Below are positions 1 to 6,796 of a DNA stretch of 10,045 nt, piece by piece. Origin of the DNA: Saccoglossus kowalevskii (Eukaryota; Hemichordata; Enteropneusta; Harrimaniidae). The notes under the pieces are model-generated. The model had not been told where the DNA came from, made no database searches, and was given only the letters and a program-made list of their open reading frames with translations. The stretch lies in contig NW_003146285.1 of NCBI RefSeq assembly GCF_000003605.2, positions 164,347 through 174,391 of the forward strand, read 5' to 3'. The translations under genes were made by a program, and so were the position numbers. The number at the start of each line of letters is the position of its first letter. Within the stretch, counting starts at the first letter, position 1.

Positions 1-89
1 AGGCCTCTAAAACTGCCGGGTTCAAGTTCAGATTATAGATTTAATGATGATGCATCTTTAAAAACTCCAAAATATCGCTCTCATTTACA

Positions 90-292
90 TACTGTAAAAT
101 ACTTAATTTTTGCATGTAATTTATTTTTGCTATTTTCGTTGAAGGGATGATTCAGTGAAAATAAAATCTAGTAAATATCGCTTTTTTCCCTATATTTTAC
201 ATTAAACTCTGCAAAAATCAGTGAAAACACCATACAAAACACCCAAAAAGTCTTTTCAGTGAAAATTAATTCCAGCTTAGTATTTCACAGTA
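90..292 (+). mobile_element. MITE-1 copy A, full length, diverged
   Basis: This is a short non-autonomous DNA transposon. It begins TACTGTAAAATACTTAATTT and ends in the inverted equivalent (GTATTTCACAGTA). The outer TA on each side is compatible with a TA target-site duplication, as in Tc1/mariner-like elements; that family link is inference. The interior matches the other plus-oriented copies: a GATTCAGTGAAAATAAAATC block, a pyrimidine-rich CCTATATTTTACATT block and ATACAAAACACCCAAAAAG. It carries the CTATTTTCGTTGAAGG variant near its left end that marks the plus-oriented subtype. It has no coding capacity. Terminal mismatches suggest an old copy. Confidence 0.88.
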
Positions 293-487
293 ATCTTTCT
301 TGACAGGTTGGATTTTCATAATCAGAAAAAAAAGTTTAGTTTAAAATAATACTGGGTAGATGGGCAGGAATTTTTATTTTATTTTTCCCAGCGAGGTTTT
401 TAGCTCTGTCGTCTACTTTGTTGAGAAGAACAAGACGTATCACTGATTTTCTGTCTGTATCTGCATCAACTTGTTACAAATTTGGAC

Positions 488-700
488 TACTGTAGAATAC
501 TTTATTTTTGCTTGGAATTAATTTTCACTATATTCACTGAAGGAATCATTCAGTGAGAATAAATCCAGCGAATATACCTTTTCTTCTATATTTTACATTC
601 AACTTTACATATTTTACATCAGTGAAAATAAATTCCATACAAAACACCCAAAAAGTCTTTTCAGTGAAAATTAATTCCAGCTAAAATAAAGTATTCTACT
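488..700 (+). mobile_element. MITE-1 copy B, right tip damaged
   Basis: The left terminus TACTGTAGAATACTTTATTT is intact. The right side reads CCAGCTAAAATAAAGTATTC and then TACTTGGG where TACAGTA is expected, so the last few bases are lost or mutated. Internal blocks match copies A, F and I in order, including the extra CTATATTCACTGAAGG module near the left end. The left terminal arm and the next block form an imperfect hairpin (CACTGAA, loop GGAATCA, TTCAGTG). No ORF of note lies inside it. Confidence 0.87.
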
Positions 701-1291
701 TGGGTAGATCTCTCTAAGAATTGTTCATTTTGTGACCATATCTTCAGTTCTTAATTTAAATGAATATCATTGTGGGGGGAAAAAGATATCTTTGACTTTA
801 TTGAATACCAGTGTATGTTTTGTTTAACTTGGATAAACTTATTTCAATTTTGTTCAATTTGTAATTTTGTCTTCAATTCTCTGCTGCTGTTGTTAAATAT
901 TTTTTCAATTTTGGTTAAAAAAAAATGATATTTTCAACTTTTCCAGTCCTATACATTAGAAAAATTGTTAGGAACATGCTTGCCCTCAGGTATTCATTTT
1001 TTAGGAGTCGAGCCAAAAATAAAGTAGCCAGGTGGCTCCTTGCAAGTAAATTATGGTTTCCAAAGCAACTATTTAGTGGCCACACTTACACTTCTTCACA
1101 TCACAAGAAAAAAAGCAACAGTAACATTTATACATTTATAGTGATTATATTCTGGTGTATGATTTGCAATGTCAACAAAATGATATTATTCAAATTAACA
1201 TATAATTCACCTGTTGTAATACGATGAACAAACTAGTGTGCGTAGTGAAATTAGTCTTTTATATACTCACTGGTTAGATGTTAGTGAATGT
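701..1291. other. Unassigned AT-rich non-coding stretch
   Basis: I recognise no gene here. The DNA is AT-rich with many T and A runs. An open frame of 100 codons on the plus strand (925-1227) has no recognisable domain and a low-complexity, basic and aromatic composition typical of translated AT-rich DNA. Around 1001-1037 the text AAAAATAAAGTAGCCAG occurs, and nearly recurs at 2820-2837, which hints at another old dispersed repeat. Confidence 0.5.
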
Positions 1292-1318
1292 AGGGGTTTT
1301 TCTAGAAAAAAAACCCCT
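1292..1318. repeat. Perfect 10-bp-arm palindrome at the start of repeat X
   Basis: AGGGGTTTTT (1292-1301) and AAAAACCCCT (1309-1318) are exact inverse complements around a 7-base loop. In copy 2 of the repeat the left arm is kept but the right arm is replaced by other sequence. The hairpin is therefore particular to this copy, or was lost in the other. Confidence 0.8.
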
Positions 1319-1567
1319 GCAATTTAGCGGTGCCTCTAAGTGAGAGAAATAGGGTTCTCCCTACCCAAGGGTGTGGAGCTTTTGATAATTCTAAGTAAAA
1401 TGGAGCATTCTATGGCTTTCATGGGGCCAAAATTACTATCAGACAGGTTACAGTTGAAGACTGTGCCCACATGTGATCCCTGGTCAATCAGAATTTTATG
1501 GTTGCCAGAGGATCTGCTGCCCAGGGTAAGGGGGCGCATGGCCATGGCATGAGGGCGCTGCACCCCT
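1292..1567 (+). repeat. Dispersed repeat X, copy 1
   Basis: Positions 1292-1455 are clearly related to 7958-8133 in the same orientation. Shared landmarks in order are AGGGGTTTTTCTAGAAAAA, GAAATAGGGTTCTCCCTACC, GGGTGTGGAG, TTTTGATAATTCTAAGT, ATGGAGCATTCTATGGCTTC and ACTATCAGACAGGTTACAGT. The 3' limit is uncertain. I extend it to ACCCCT at 1562-1567 because that is the inverse of the opening AGGGGT, but a 6-bp match is weak. The stretch is open in two frames, one per strand (1340-1552 plus, 1336-1563 minus); neither encodes a domain I recognise. The class (SINE, MITE or transposon fragment) is unknown. Confidence 0.75.
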
Positions 1568-1817
1568 GTTCCCTTGTTTAAAAAAAATTACTGAATGCTT
1601 TGACCTTTTTGGGATTATGAGTGTACTCTGTATGTTCAGGTATGCAGGGTTTGTTGGCAAACATGTATTGAAAGAATGAATTTTTTACAGTCGGTAAACA
1701 AGATAACAATCTAGCACCTTGGTAATTACATGAGAAAGCAGTTGAATTTTCATACTCGCCTTTATAAATATCTTGTATATTTTCCAAATTTGTTGTGGTC
1801 ACTGTTTGGCATCTGCT

Positions 1818-2018
1818 TACTGTAAAATACTAAAAAAATATTTTGACTGGAATTAATTTTCGCTGAAAAGACATTTTGAGTGTTTTGTATGGAATTTATT
1901 TTCACTGATTTTTGACAACTTGAATGTAAAATATAGGAAAAAAGGTATATTCGCTGGATTTTATTTTCACTGAATTTTTCCTTCAGCGAAAATTAATTCC
2001 AAGCGAAAATAAAGTATT

Positions 2019-2026
<8 letters not shown>
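1818..2026 (-). mobile_element. MITE-1 copy C, full length, minus orientation
   Basis: Read left to right this copy is inverted relative to A and B. It starts TACTGTAAAATACTAAAAAA, contains the GTTTTGTATGGAATTTATTT and TGTAAAATATAGG blocks, and ends CAAGCGAAAATAAAGTATTC then TACAGTA. The subterminal arms TTTTATTTTCACTGAA and TTCAGCGAAAATTAA form a hairpin with a short loop. It lacks the extra CTATTTTCRCTGA module seen in the plus-oriented copies. The left arm carries an A-rich change. Its terminal TA runs straight into the (TA)n tract. Confidence 0.88.

Positions 2027-2076
<50 letters not shown>
2025..2076. repeat. (TA)26 microsatellite
   Basis: An uninterrupted TA dinucleotide tract of 52 bases starts at the terminal TA of MITE copy C. 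It could have grown from the element's TA target-site duplication. It is likely polymorphic in length. Confidence 0.97.
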
Positions 2077-2081
<5 letters not shown>

Positions 2082-2249
2082 TCATCATGGTGTTTATTTG
2101 TTTGCATTTGGTTGAAAACTATTAGACTGATTGTAAGGATATTTGATATGTCAAGTGTCCCAGGTAGACCTATCTCAAATCTGTGATATATATCTTACTA
2201 ACTGCCTCTTTAAAAACCATCATGCTGTGAAAACAATGCCAACAGGTCA

Positions 2250-2453
2250 TACTGTGAAATACTTTATTTTAGCTGGAATTAATTTTCACTGAAAAGGCTT
2301 TTTGGGAGTTTTGCTTGGAATTTATTTTCACTGATTTTTCATGAGTTTAATGTGAAATAAAAGGAAAAAAAGTATATTCGCTGGATTTTATTTTCACGGA
2401 ATCATCCCTTCAGCGAAAATAAATTCCAAGCGAAAATAAAGTATTCTACAGTA
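2250..2453 (-). mobile_element. MITE-1 copy D, full length, minus orientation
   Basis: The ends TACTGTGAAATACTTTATTT and AAAGTATTCTACAGTA are good inverted repeats, extended inward by GCTGGAATTAATTTTCACTG and the matching right arm. Internal blocks match copies C and E. The right-hand hairpin GATTTTATTTTCACGGAATC...CAGCGAAAATAAATTCC is present, and the short left-end module of the minus-oriented subtype is used. It is followed without a gap by a second copy of its right half. Confidence 0.9.
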
Positions 2454-2546
2454 TAGGAAAAAAAGTATATCCACTGGATTTTATTTTCACTGAAGCATCC
2501 CTTTAGCGAAAATAAATTCCAAGCGAAGATAAAGTATTCCACTGTA
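2453..2546 (-). mobile_element. Partial tandem duplicate of the right half of MITE-1 copy D
   Basis: From ATAGGAAAAAAAGTATAT to CACTGTA this segment repeats about 93 bases of copy D (2361-2452) with a handful of substitutions. One turns the terminal TCTACAGTA into TCCACTGTA. The junction joins the outer CAGTA end to an internal TATAGG, so a shared TA may have served as microhomology. It could be a local duplication or a 5'-truncated insertion next to copy D. Confidence 0.85.
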
Positions 2547-3212
2547 TTTTGATTTGAAATAAAATTTACTCCTGCAATGCCTTTTTGATGGTCATTAGTA
2601 TTTGGAAACTTTATCACAAGGTATTCTGTTTGGTTAATAGTATTCTTGACCAATCAGGTCAAAGTACACCATTGCAGGTCAACTCCCACTAGGCTATTAG
2701 CCAGGAATTTGCAACTGTCAGTTCAAAACAATTCAACTTTCTGAAAATGTAGATGGTTTTGGATATATTTTGGTAAAATTATTGAAGAACAATAGGAAAA
2801 AACAGAAAAAGTGGCCAGTCAAAAATAAAAGTAGCCAGTCTGTTTGGTGGGTAGACTGAATTAACTTTGAGCTGAAATTTTGGGTAAGCATAAAAAAAGT
2901 CTATTCCTGTAATCAGTCGAAATTTTAGAAGCGAATAAGTTATAAAAATCTGCCAAATAATTACTTGGTCGGATTTTTTGAGGGGGCTGAAATTTGCTTT
3001 GTTGTACCAACTTTGTACAAAAAGTGCCAAAGTAGCCTCATCGCAAACAAGAACAAAATAACTTCATAAAAAATGAAATTGGAATGTTTCAATACATTTT
3101 TTCGGCTGTATTGAAGAAAAGCCTCACAAAGTTGTGCTTGACTTTGAATGAGATTTTACAGAAAAACTAGGTATTGTAACTTTACTGTTTCCACTGTTTT
3201 TGTTATCGTACA
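2547..3212. other. Unassigned non-coding stretch between elements
   Basis: I recognise no gene. Short open frames here have no domain and lie in AT-rich text. At 2811-2840 there is a small internal duplication, GTGGCCAGTC and then GTAGCCAGTC, separated by AAAAATAAAA; the middle resembles 1012-1030. A small dyad, TTTGTACAAA, lies near 3013-3022. Confidence 0.5.
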
Positions 3213-3676
3213 CCTAACCAGCGATATCATTATCTAATTGGACGACAATACAACATTGCTTTCAGAAAGCTAGTAAATCATTATCGCGTTAGCAAGTGAC
3301 ATGGCTCTATTGTCAGCCAATAGAACATTTTCCGCTCTCCGCGAAGTTTCGCATCATGCGTGAATTTGAATGTAAAAACAGAACAAACAAAGGTGATAGC
3401 ATCGTAGTGACAACAAACATCGCGTGGGATTCGACAAATGCGAAAGTTTTTTTGGGGGCATCTCCATGCTTAATAATGTGCTGTACACATTTGATGATGG
3501 TCAATTTCGATGTAGTAAGTGTATTCGATGTGAGCTTTGAAATAAAAAAGTTCAAAAATCAAATCGTTTGATTTTTGCGGCAGACGTTCGGTGCACGTCT
3601 TTCATGCATCTCGTAAGATCTCACAGTTGAACAGAAAATCACCTACTAGTTTTAGATAACGATATTGCTGGTTAGG
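3213..3676. mobile_element. 464-bp terminal-inverted-repeat element, unrelated to MITE-1
   Basis: The left end CCTAACCAGCGATATCATTA... and the right end ...GATATTGCTGGTTAGG are inverse complements over 25 bases with two mismatches. A TA lies two bases inside each edge (CCTAACC/GGTTAGG), so the true boundary may be TA plus ACCAGC. No longer target duplication is visible. The interior is richer in G+C and CpG than the flanks (roughly two dozen CpGs). It contains a CCAAT motif near 3314-3318 and an open frame whose first ATG is at 3356 and which ends at 3571 (71 residues). That product has no domain I recognise and no transposase triad is visible. I read it as a non-autonomous element of unknown superfamily. 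Confidence 0.72.
3554..3576. repeat. Perfect hairpin inside the 464-bp element
   Basis: AAAAATCAAA (3554-3563) and TTTGATTTTT (3567-3576) are exact inverse complements around a TCG loop. It lies near the right third of the element and spans the end of the small open frame. It might be a structural part of the element or a mutational palindrome. Confidence 0.8.
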
Positions 3677-4060
3677 AATGCAAAAAAAATTTGCAGCCAT
3701 AGAAAATCAAACCTAATTTATGACACTCTGTGCAAACAGGCCGAATATGCAAGAAAAAACAAACAAGGAAACAAAGTTATTACCAAAAAAATATATATAT
3801 ATATAAACAAAATTCCAACCTATTTTTGAAAAGCTTTTTTTTATTTGGCCTGAGCAACATGTTATTGTGAAGAGATCTTGCATTATTGCGTGAAAGGTGC
3901 AGGCTGAATGTCTCTCAAACAAAAACAACCAACCTTACTATTTTTGTAGATTTTTTTGTAAAAATTAGCATAAAAAAACTGTTGTGGCATAAATCCAAAT
4001 CTATAGTTGAAGTAGCACTTTTGAAACAAAATATCACGATACCATTTTCACTATTTTTAA
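3677..4060. other. Unassigned AT-rich stretch with an (AT)7 run
   Basis: No gene is recognised. A short AT dinucleotide run occupies about 3791-3804. Open frames on both strands (3713-3928 minus; 3886-4152 plus) are low-complexity, and the plus one runs into MITE copy E, so neither is credible as a gene. Confidence 0.5.
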
Positions 4061-4262
4061 TACTGTGGAATACTTTATTTTCGCTGGAATTAATTTTTGC
4101 TGAAAAGGCTTTTTGGGTGTTTTGTATGGAATTTATTTTCACTGATTTTTGATGAGTTTAATGTGAAATATAGGAAATAAAGTATATTCACTGGATTTTA
4201 TTTTCACGGAATCATTCCTTTAGCGAAAATAATTCCAAGCGAAAATAAAGTATTCTACAGTA
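4061..4262 (-). mobile_element. MITE-1 copy E, full length, minus orientation
   Basis: This copy starts TACTGTGGAATACTTTATTT and ends AAAGTATTCTACAGTA, with well-kept inverted arms. The first 110 bases are nearly the same as fragment G (5951-6057), differing at only a few positions, so E and G belong to one subgroup. The right arm AAAATAATTCCAAGCG lacks one base found in the other copies. An open frame on the minus strand crossing its left part is duplicated in fragment G purely because of this repeat. Confidence 0.9.
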
Positions 4263-4696
4263 CATCAAAATAGCCTTTCAGAACAATCTAAATCTAGACC
4301 CTGCTTTTCTGTTTCATGTACATTCCAGGGAACGAATCCTTTTGAATCGTTTCTTTCATGTCCGCATAGATTAGTGCATGTAGGAGTCAGAATATTTAAC
4401 AAAAAATTACCTGTAGTAATCATTTCATGAATTATTTTCCAATTTATTTAATTATGGCTCTTTCTTCACCAATATTGCATTTTTTGATTTCATCTGTTAT
4501 CATCATGAAATCTCTTGAAACTTTAAGCTGTTAATCGCCTCTTTGAAAAACATCAGTCAAACCTGTATACAGTGGCCATCAAAGGTACTTGAAGAAATCA
4601 TTCTTTTTTGACAGGTGGGTTTTATATGGAGGTTGATAATTAAATAATTTGTTAATGGACATAATTTTTTAGTTTAAGGGCTAATTTGTCAACAGA
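4263..4696. other. Unassigned non-coding stretch
   Basis: I see no gene or RNA. The text CGCCTCTTTGAAAAACATCA (about 4536-4555) loosely resembles TGCCTCTTTAAAAACCATCA at about 2202-2221, which lies upstream of copy D. That might reflect another old repeat but is too short to call. Confidence 0.45.
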
Positions 4697-4900
4697 TACT
4701 CTAAAATACTATTCTCGTGTGGATTTAATTCTCGCTATTTTCACTGATGGAATGATTCAGTGAAAATAAAATCCAGCGAATATACATTTTTTCTATACAT
4801 TCAACTTGTCAGAAATCAGTGAAAATAAATTCCATACAAAACGCCCAAAAAGCTTTTTCAGCGAAAATTAATTCCAGCTAAAATAAAGTATTTTACAGTA
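4697..4900 (+). mobile_element. MITE-1 copy F, full length, plus orientation
   Basis: The left end is diverged (TACTCTAAAATACTATTCTC). The right end is good (CCAGCTAAAATAAAGTATTT then TACAGTA). It has the plus-subtype module CGCTATTTTCACTGATGG followed by AATGATTCAGTGAAAATAAA. The right 70 bases and the following 30 bases of flank are shared with copy H. Confidence 0.88.
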
Positions 4901-4930
4901 AATGTTTATTAAGCAGAGCATATCCTGCAT
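4901..4930 (+). repeat. Flank of copy F, repeated after copy H
   Basis: The 30 bases beginning AATGTTTATTAAGCAGAGCA directly after copy F recur after copy H (6394-6424) with one inserted T and one substitution. They lie outside the inverted repeats of the MITE. Either the two loci descend from one duplication, or the MITE sits in a larger repeat. Confidence 0.85.
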
Positions 4931-5087
4931 TTTACAGTAGTGTGTAAATTATCACTGGCTGTTGAAAAGGGATGGCACTTTTATACATGTATGAGATGAT
5001 TTTTGTAAGCCGCGAATTACAAACACAGATGAGTGGTGTACTGCGAATTTGGATCATTCACAATCTGTCCTGCCTTGCGGTTTTTGT

Positions 5088-5237
5088 TGACGTCAGGTCA
5101 CGTAGTATGCGTAAGCACACAACCAATAATCTTGCACATGCTATCAATTCGGGAATCAGAAATGTTTCATAGTAATTAATCCTTCAAATGTTGCACGTGT
5201 CTGTGCCTAAATTTTGATAGGTGGGAGCCTATATAAA
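5088..5237 (+). promoter_or_regulatory. Promoter-like motif group (CRE, CCAAT, E-box, TATA)
   Basis: In one 150-base stretch the plus strand carries a palindromic CRE match TGACGTCA (5088-5095), which overlaps AGGTCA (5095-5100). A CCAAT follows at 5123-5127, an E-box CACGTG at 5194-5199 and a TATA-box match TATATAAA at 5230-5237. The order and spacing resemble a metazoan core promoter that would start near 5260. No ORF or exon is recognisable downstream, and MITE-2 begins 200 bases later. A 66-codon open frame (4972-5172) runs through the first half but looks incidental. The motifs may also be chance or part of an unrecognised repeat. Confidence 0.25.
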
Positions 5238-5357
5238 CAACAATTATGTTTGAAGAGTCTCTTTAATCCTGTGATATTAATCCCTAATTGCCCACTATTC
5301 CTCTGTATATTTGCCAACTTTTACATCAAAGACTAAATAGCTGTTGTCATGGTGACT

Positions 5358-5388
5358 ACTGTAAATGCATTAATTATGAAATGCATTT
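5358..5388 (+). repeat. Possible solo MITE end
   Basis: TACTGTAAATGCATTAATTA opens like MITE-2 (TACTGTAAAGCGATTAATTA), with three differences in twenty. It then continues into AAATGCAT and ATGCATTT palindromic text. No partner end is visible downstream, so it may be a truncated or solo terminus. Confidence 0.35.
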
Positions 5389-5469
5389 TTTTGTAGATGA
5401 GTGAAATAAGGTAAAATAAATATCAACATACAGCACGATCCAAGCGTAACTTCACATTCAGTTGACATA

Positions 5470-5664
5470 TACTGTAAAGCGATTAATTATTCACTGCGTT
5501 TTAATTATGCTTATTTCGCTGACTGAGAAATGCGCTGAATTAAAACCTTGTGAATATGTAAAATTAAGCATAGAACACATTATCTAAATGATAAAACCGT
5601 GAATATGCCTGAAATGGTAAATCAGCGTAATTTAAACACAGTGAAAATTAGTCATTTTGCAGTA
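5470..5664. mobile_element. MITE-2, a 195-bp element with related ends
   Basis: The left end TACTGTAAAGCGATTAATTA continues into TTCACTGCGTTTTAATTA. The inverse of the right end reads TACTGCAAAATGACTAATTT then TCACTGTGTTTAAATTA, so the arms match over roughly 40 bases with scattered mismatches. The outermost TACTG and the TA boundary are shared with MITE-1, but the interior is different (it lacks the CAAAACACCCAAAAAG and CCTATATTTTACATT blocks). The two may use the same transposase. No coding capacity is seen. Confidence 0.72.
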
Positions 5665-5824
5665 GTTGACTTAGAATCCTTTCAAATATGTCTTGTATTA
5701 GTAACATTGATTATGCTATAAGCGTAATTTAACATTTAGCTAGTTTAAGCTTGTTTAACGCTGGCTCTGGTTGCTTTTAAAACGGCCACATATCTAAGCT
5801 GTGCAGAGTAATCTGTTTAATACT

Positions 5825-5844
5825 TTTATTTATTTATTTATTTA
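5825..5844. repeat. (TTTA)5 microsatellite
   Basis: Five TTTA units lie within an otherwise unassigned stretch between MITE-2 and MITE fragment G (5665-5950), where I see nothing else to name. Confidence 0.85.
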
Positions 5845-5950
5845 ACACTTTATTTAAAGGGGGTAGGCCAATATACAATAAAGTAATTTTCATTGGGACC
5901 TCTCTGTAGGAACAAAAAACACAATATACACACTATAGGCTTGAGCCATA

Positions 5951-6057
5951 TACTGTGGAATACTTTATTTTCGCTGGAATTAATTTTCGCTGAAAAGGCT
6001 TTTTGGTCGTTTTGTATGGAATTTATTTTCACTGATTTTTGATGAGTTTAATGTGAA
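5951..6057 (-). mobile_element. MITE-1 fragment G, left half only
   Basis: It starts TACTGTGGAATACTTTATTT and runs through GAATTTATTTTCACTGATTT to GTTTAATGTGAA, then stops abruptly where the other minus copies continue with the ATAGG block. No right half follows within 200 bases. It is nearly the same as the left half of copy E. Confidence 0.88.
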
Positions 6058-6252
6058 CTATTAGTAACCTAGGTAAATACTAACTTTTTGAATTTTTTTT
6101 TTGGAAACTAGCTTGGAAATCAGTCGTGGCTTGTACTGCTGTATAAAAGTAAATTAAAAGTTGTTTTTCACTAGAAAATTGGTGAATCTAAAACTAAGCC
6201 TGTAGCATGAAGATACAAATATCGTAAAGTTAAAAACAGGTAAAGATCAAAT

Positions 6253-6393
6253 TACTGTGAAATACATTATTTGCGATGAAGAAATGATTCAGTGAAATAA
6301 AACATCAAAATCAGTGAAAACAAATTTCATACAAAACACCTAAAGTCTTTCCAGTGAAAATTAATTCCAGCTAAAATAAAATATTTCACAGTA
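6253..6393 (+). mobile_element. MITE-1 copy H, internally deleted
   Basis: Both ends are present (TACTGTGAAATACATTATTT and ATATTTCACAGTA). The segment is only about 141 bases because part of the left arm and the CCTATATTTTACATT block are missing. The right half, from ATCAGTGAAAACAAATTTCA on, matches copies A, F and I. Its right flank is shared with copy F. Confidence 0.86.
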
Positions 6394-6424
6394 AATGTTT
6401 TATTAAGCAGAGCATATCCTACAT
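6394..6424 (+). repeat. Flank of copy H, repeated from copy F
   Basis: AATGTTTTATTAAGCAGAGC and the next eleven bases match 4901-4930, apart from one extra T and one G-to-A change. The similarity ends just before copy I. Confidence 0.85.
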
Positions 6425-6440
6425 GCTGGTATACATAGGG

Positions 6441-6649
6441 TACTGTAAAGTACTTTATTTTCATTTGGAATTAATTTTCACTATTTTCGCTGATGGAATG
6501 ATCCAGTGAAAATCAAATCCAGCGAATGTACCTTTTTTCCTATATTTTACATTCAACTCATCAAAAATTAGTAAAAACAAATTTCATACAAAACACCAAA
6601 AAGTCTTTTCCACGAAAATTAATTCCAGCTAAAAATAAAGTTTACAGTA
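6441..6649 (+). mobile_element. MITE-1 copy I, full length, plus orientation
   Basis: Left end TACTGTAAAGTACTTTATTT and right end CTAAAAATAAAGTTTACAGTA, the latter missing a few bases of the usual GTATTCTACAG. It has the plus-subtype module CACTATTTTCGCTGATGG and all internal blocks in order. It starts only 47 bases after copy H ends. Confidence 0.9.
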
Positions 6650-6796
6650 ATAGTGTAACTTCATTCGGTGCTCATATCACTAATTAGATCTGCCAATGTT
6701 AGAGTTCGAGTAAAAAAAAAAAAAACAGGTTACAAAGATCAAAATATTGATTTTGAAACTACATGTGTACGTAATAGAATTCTGACCAGGAAACAC

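Noticed and set aside
19-30. tRNA B-box-like text GGTTCAAGTTC
   Set aside because: One key C of the box is missing, no A-box or cloverleaf can be drawn, and the 5' side is outside the window.
925-1227. 100-codon plus-strand open frame
   Set aside because: Low-complexity translation of AT-rich DNA with no domain. Length is within chance expectation.
1336-1563. Overlapping open frames on both strands inside repeat X
   Set aside because: The stretch has low stop density on both strands, no domain is recognisable, and copy 2 is interrupted by indels.
2402-2653. Minus-strand open frame with an internal protein repeat (VEYFIFAWNLFSLKG twice)
   Set aside because: The repeat is the tandem duplication of the right half of MITE copy D, so it does not indicate a repeat protein.
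1001-2840. Similarity of AAAAATAAAGTAGCCAG words at about 1014-1031 and 2820-2837
   Set aside because: Only about 17-19 bases match, in AT-rich text; too short to call a repeat family.
3915-6032. Two minus-strand open frames (3915-4142 and 5850-6032) whose translations begin with nearly the same 28 residues
   Set aside because: The shared part is the left half of MITE-1 copies E and G, read through the inverted arm. Similarity comes from the transposon, not from a gene family.
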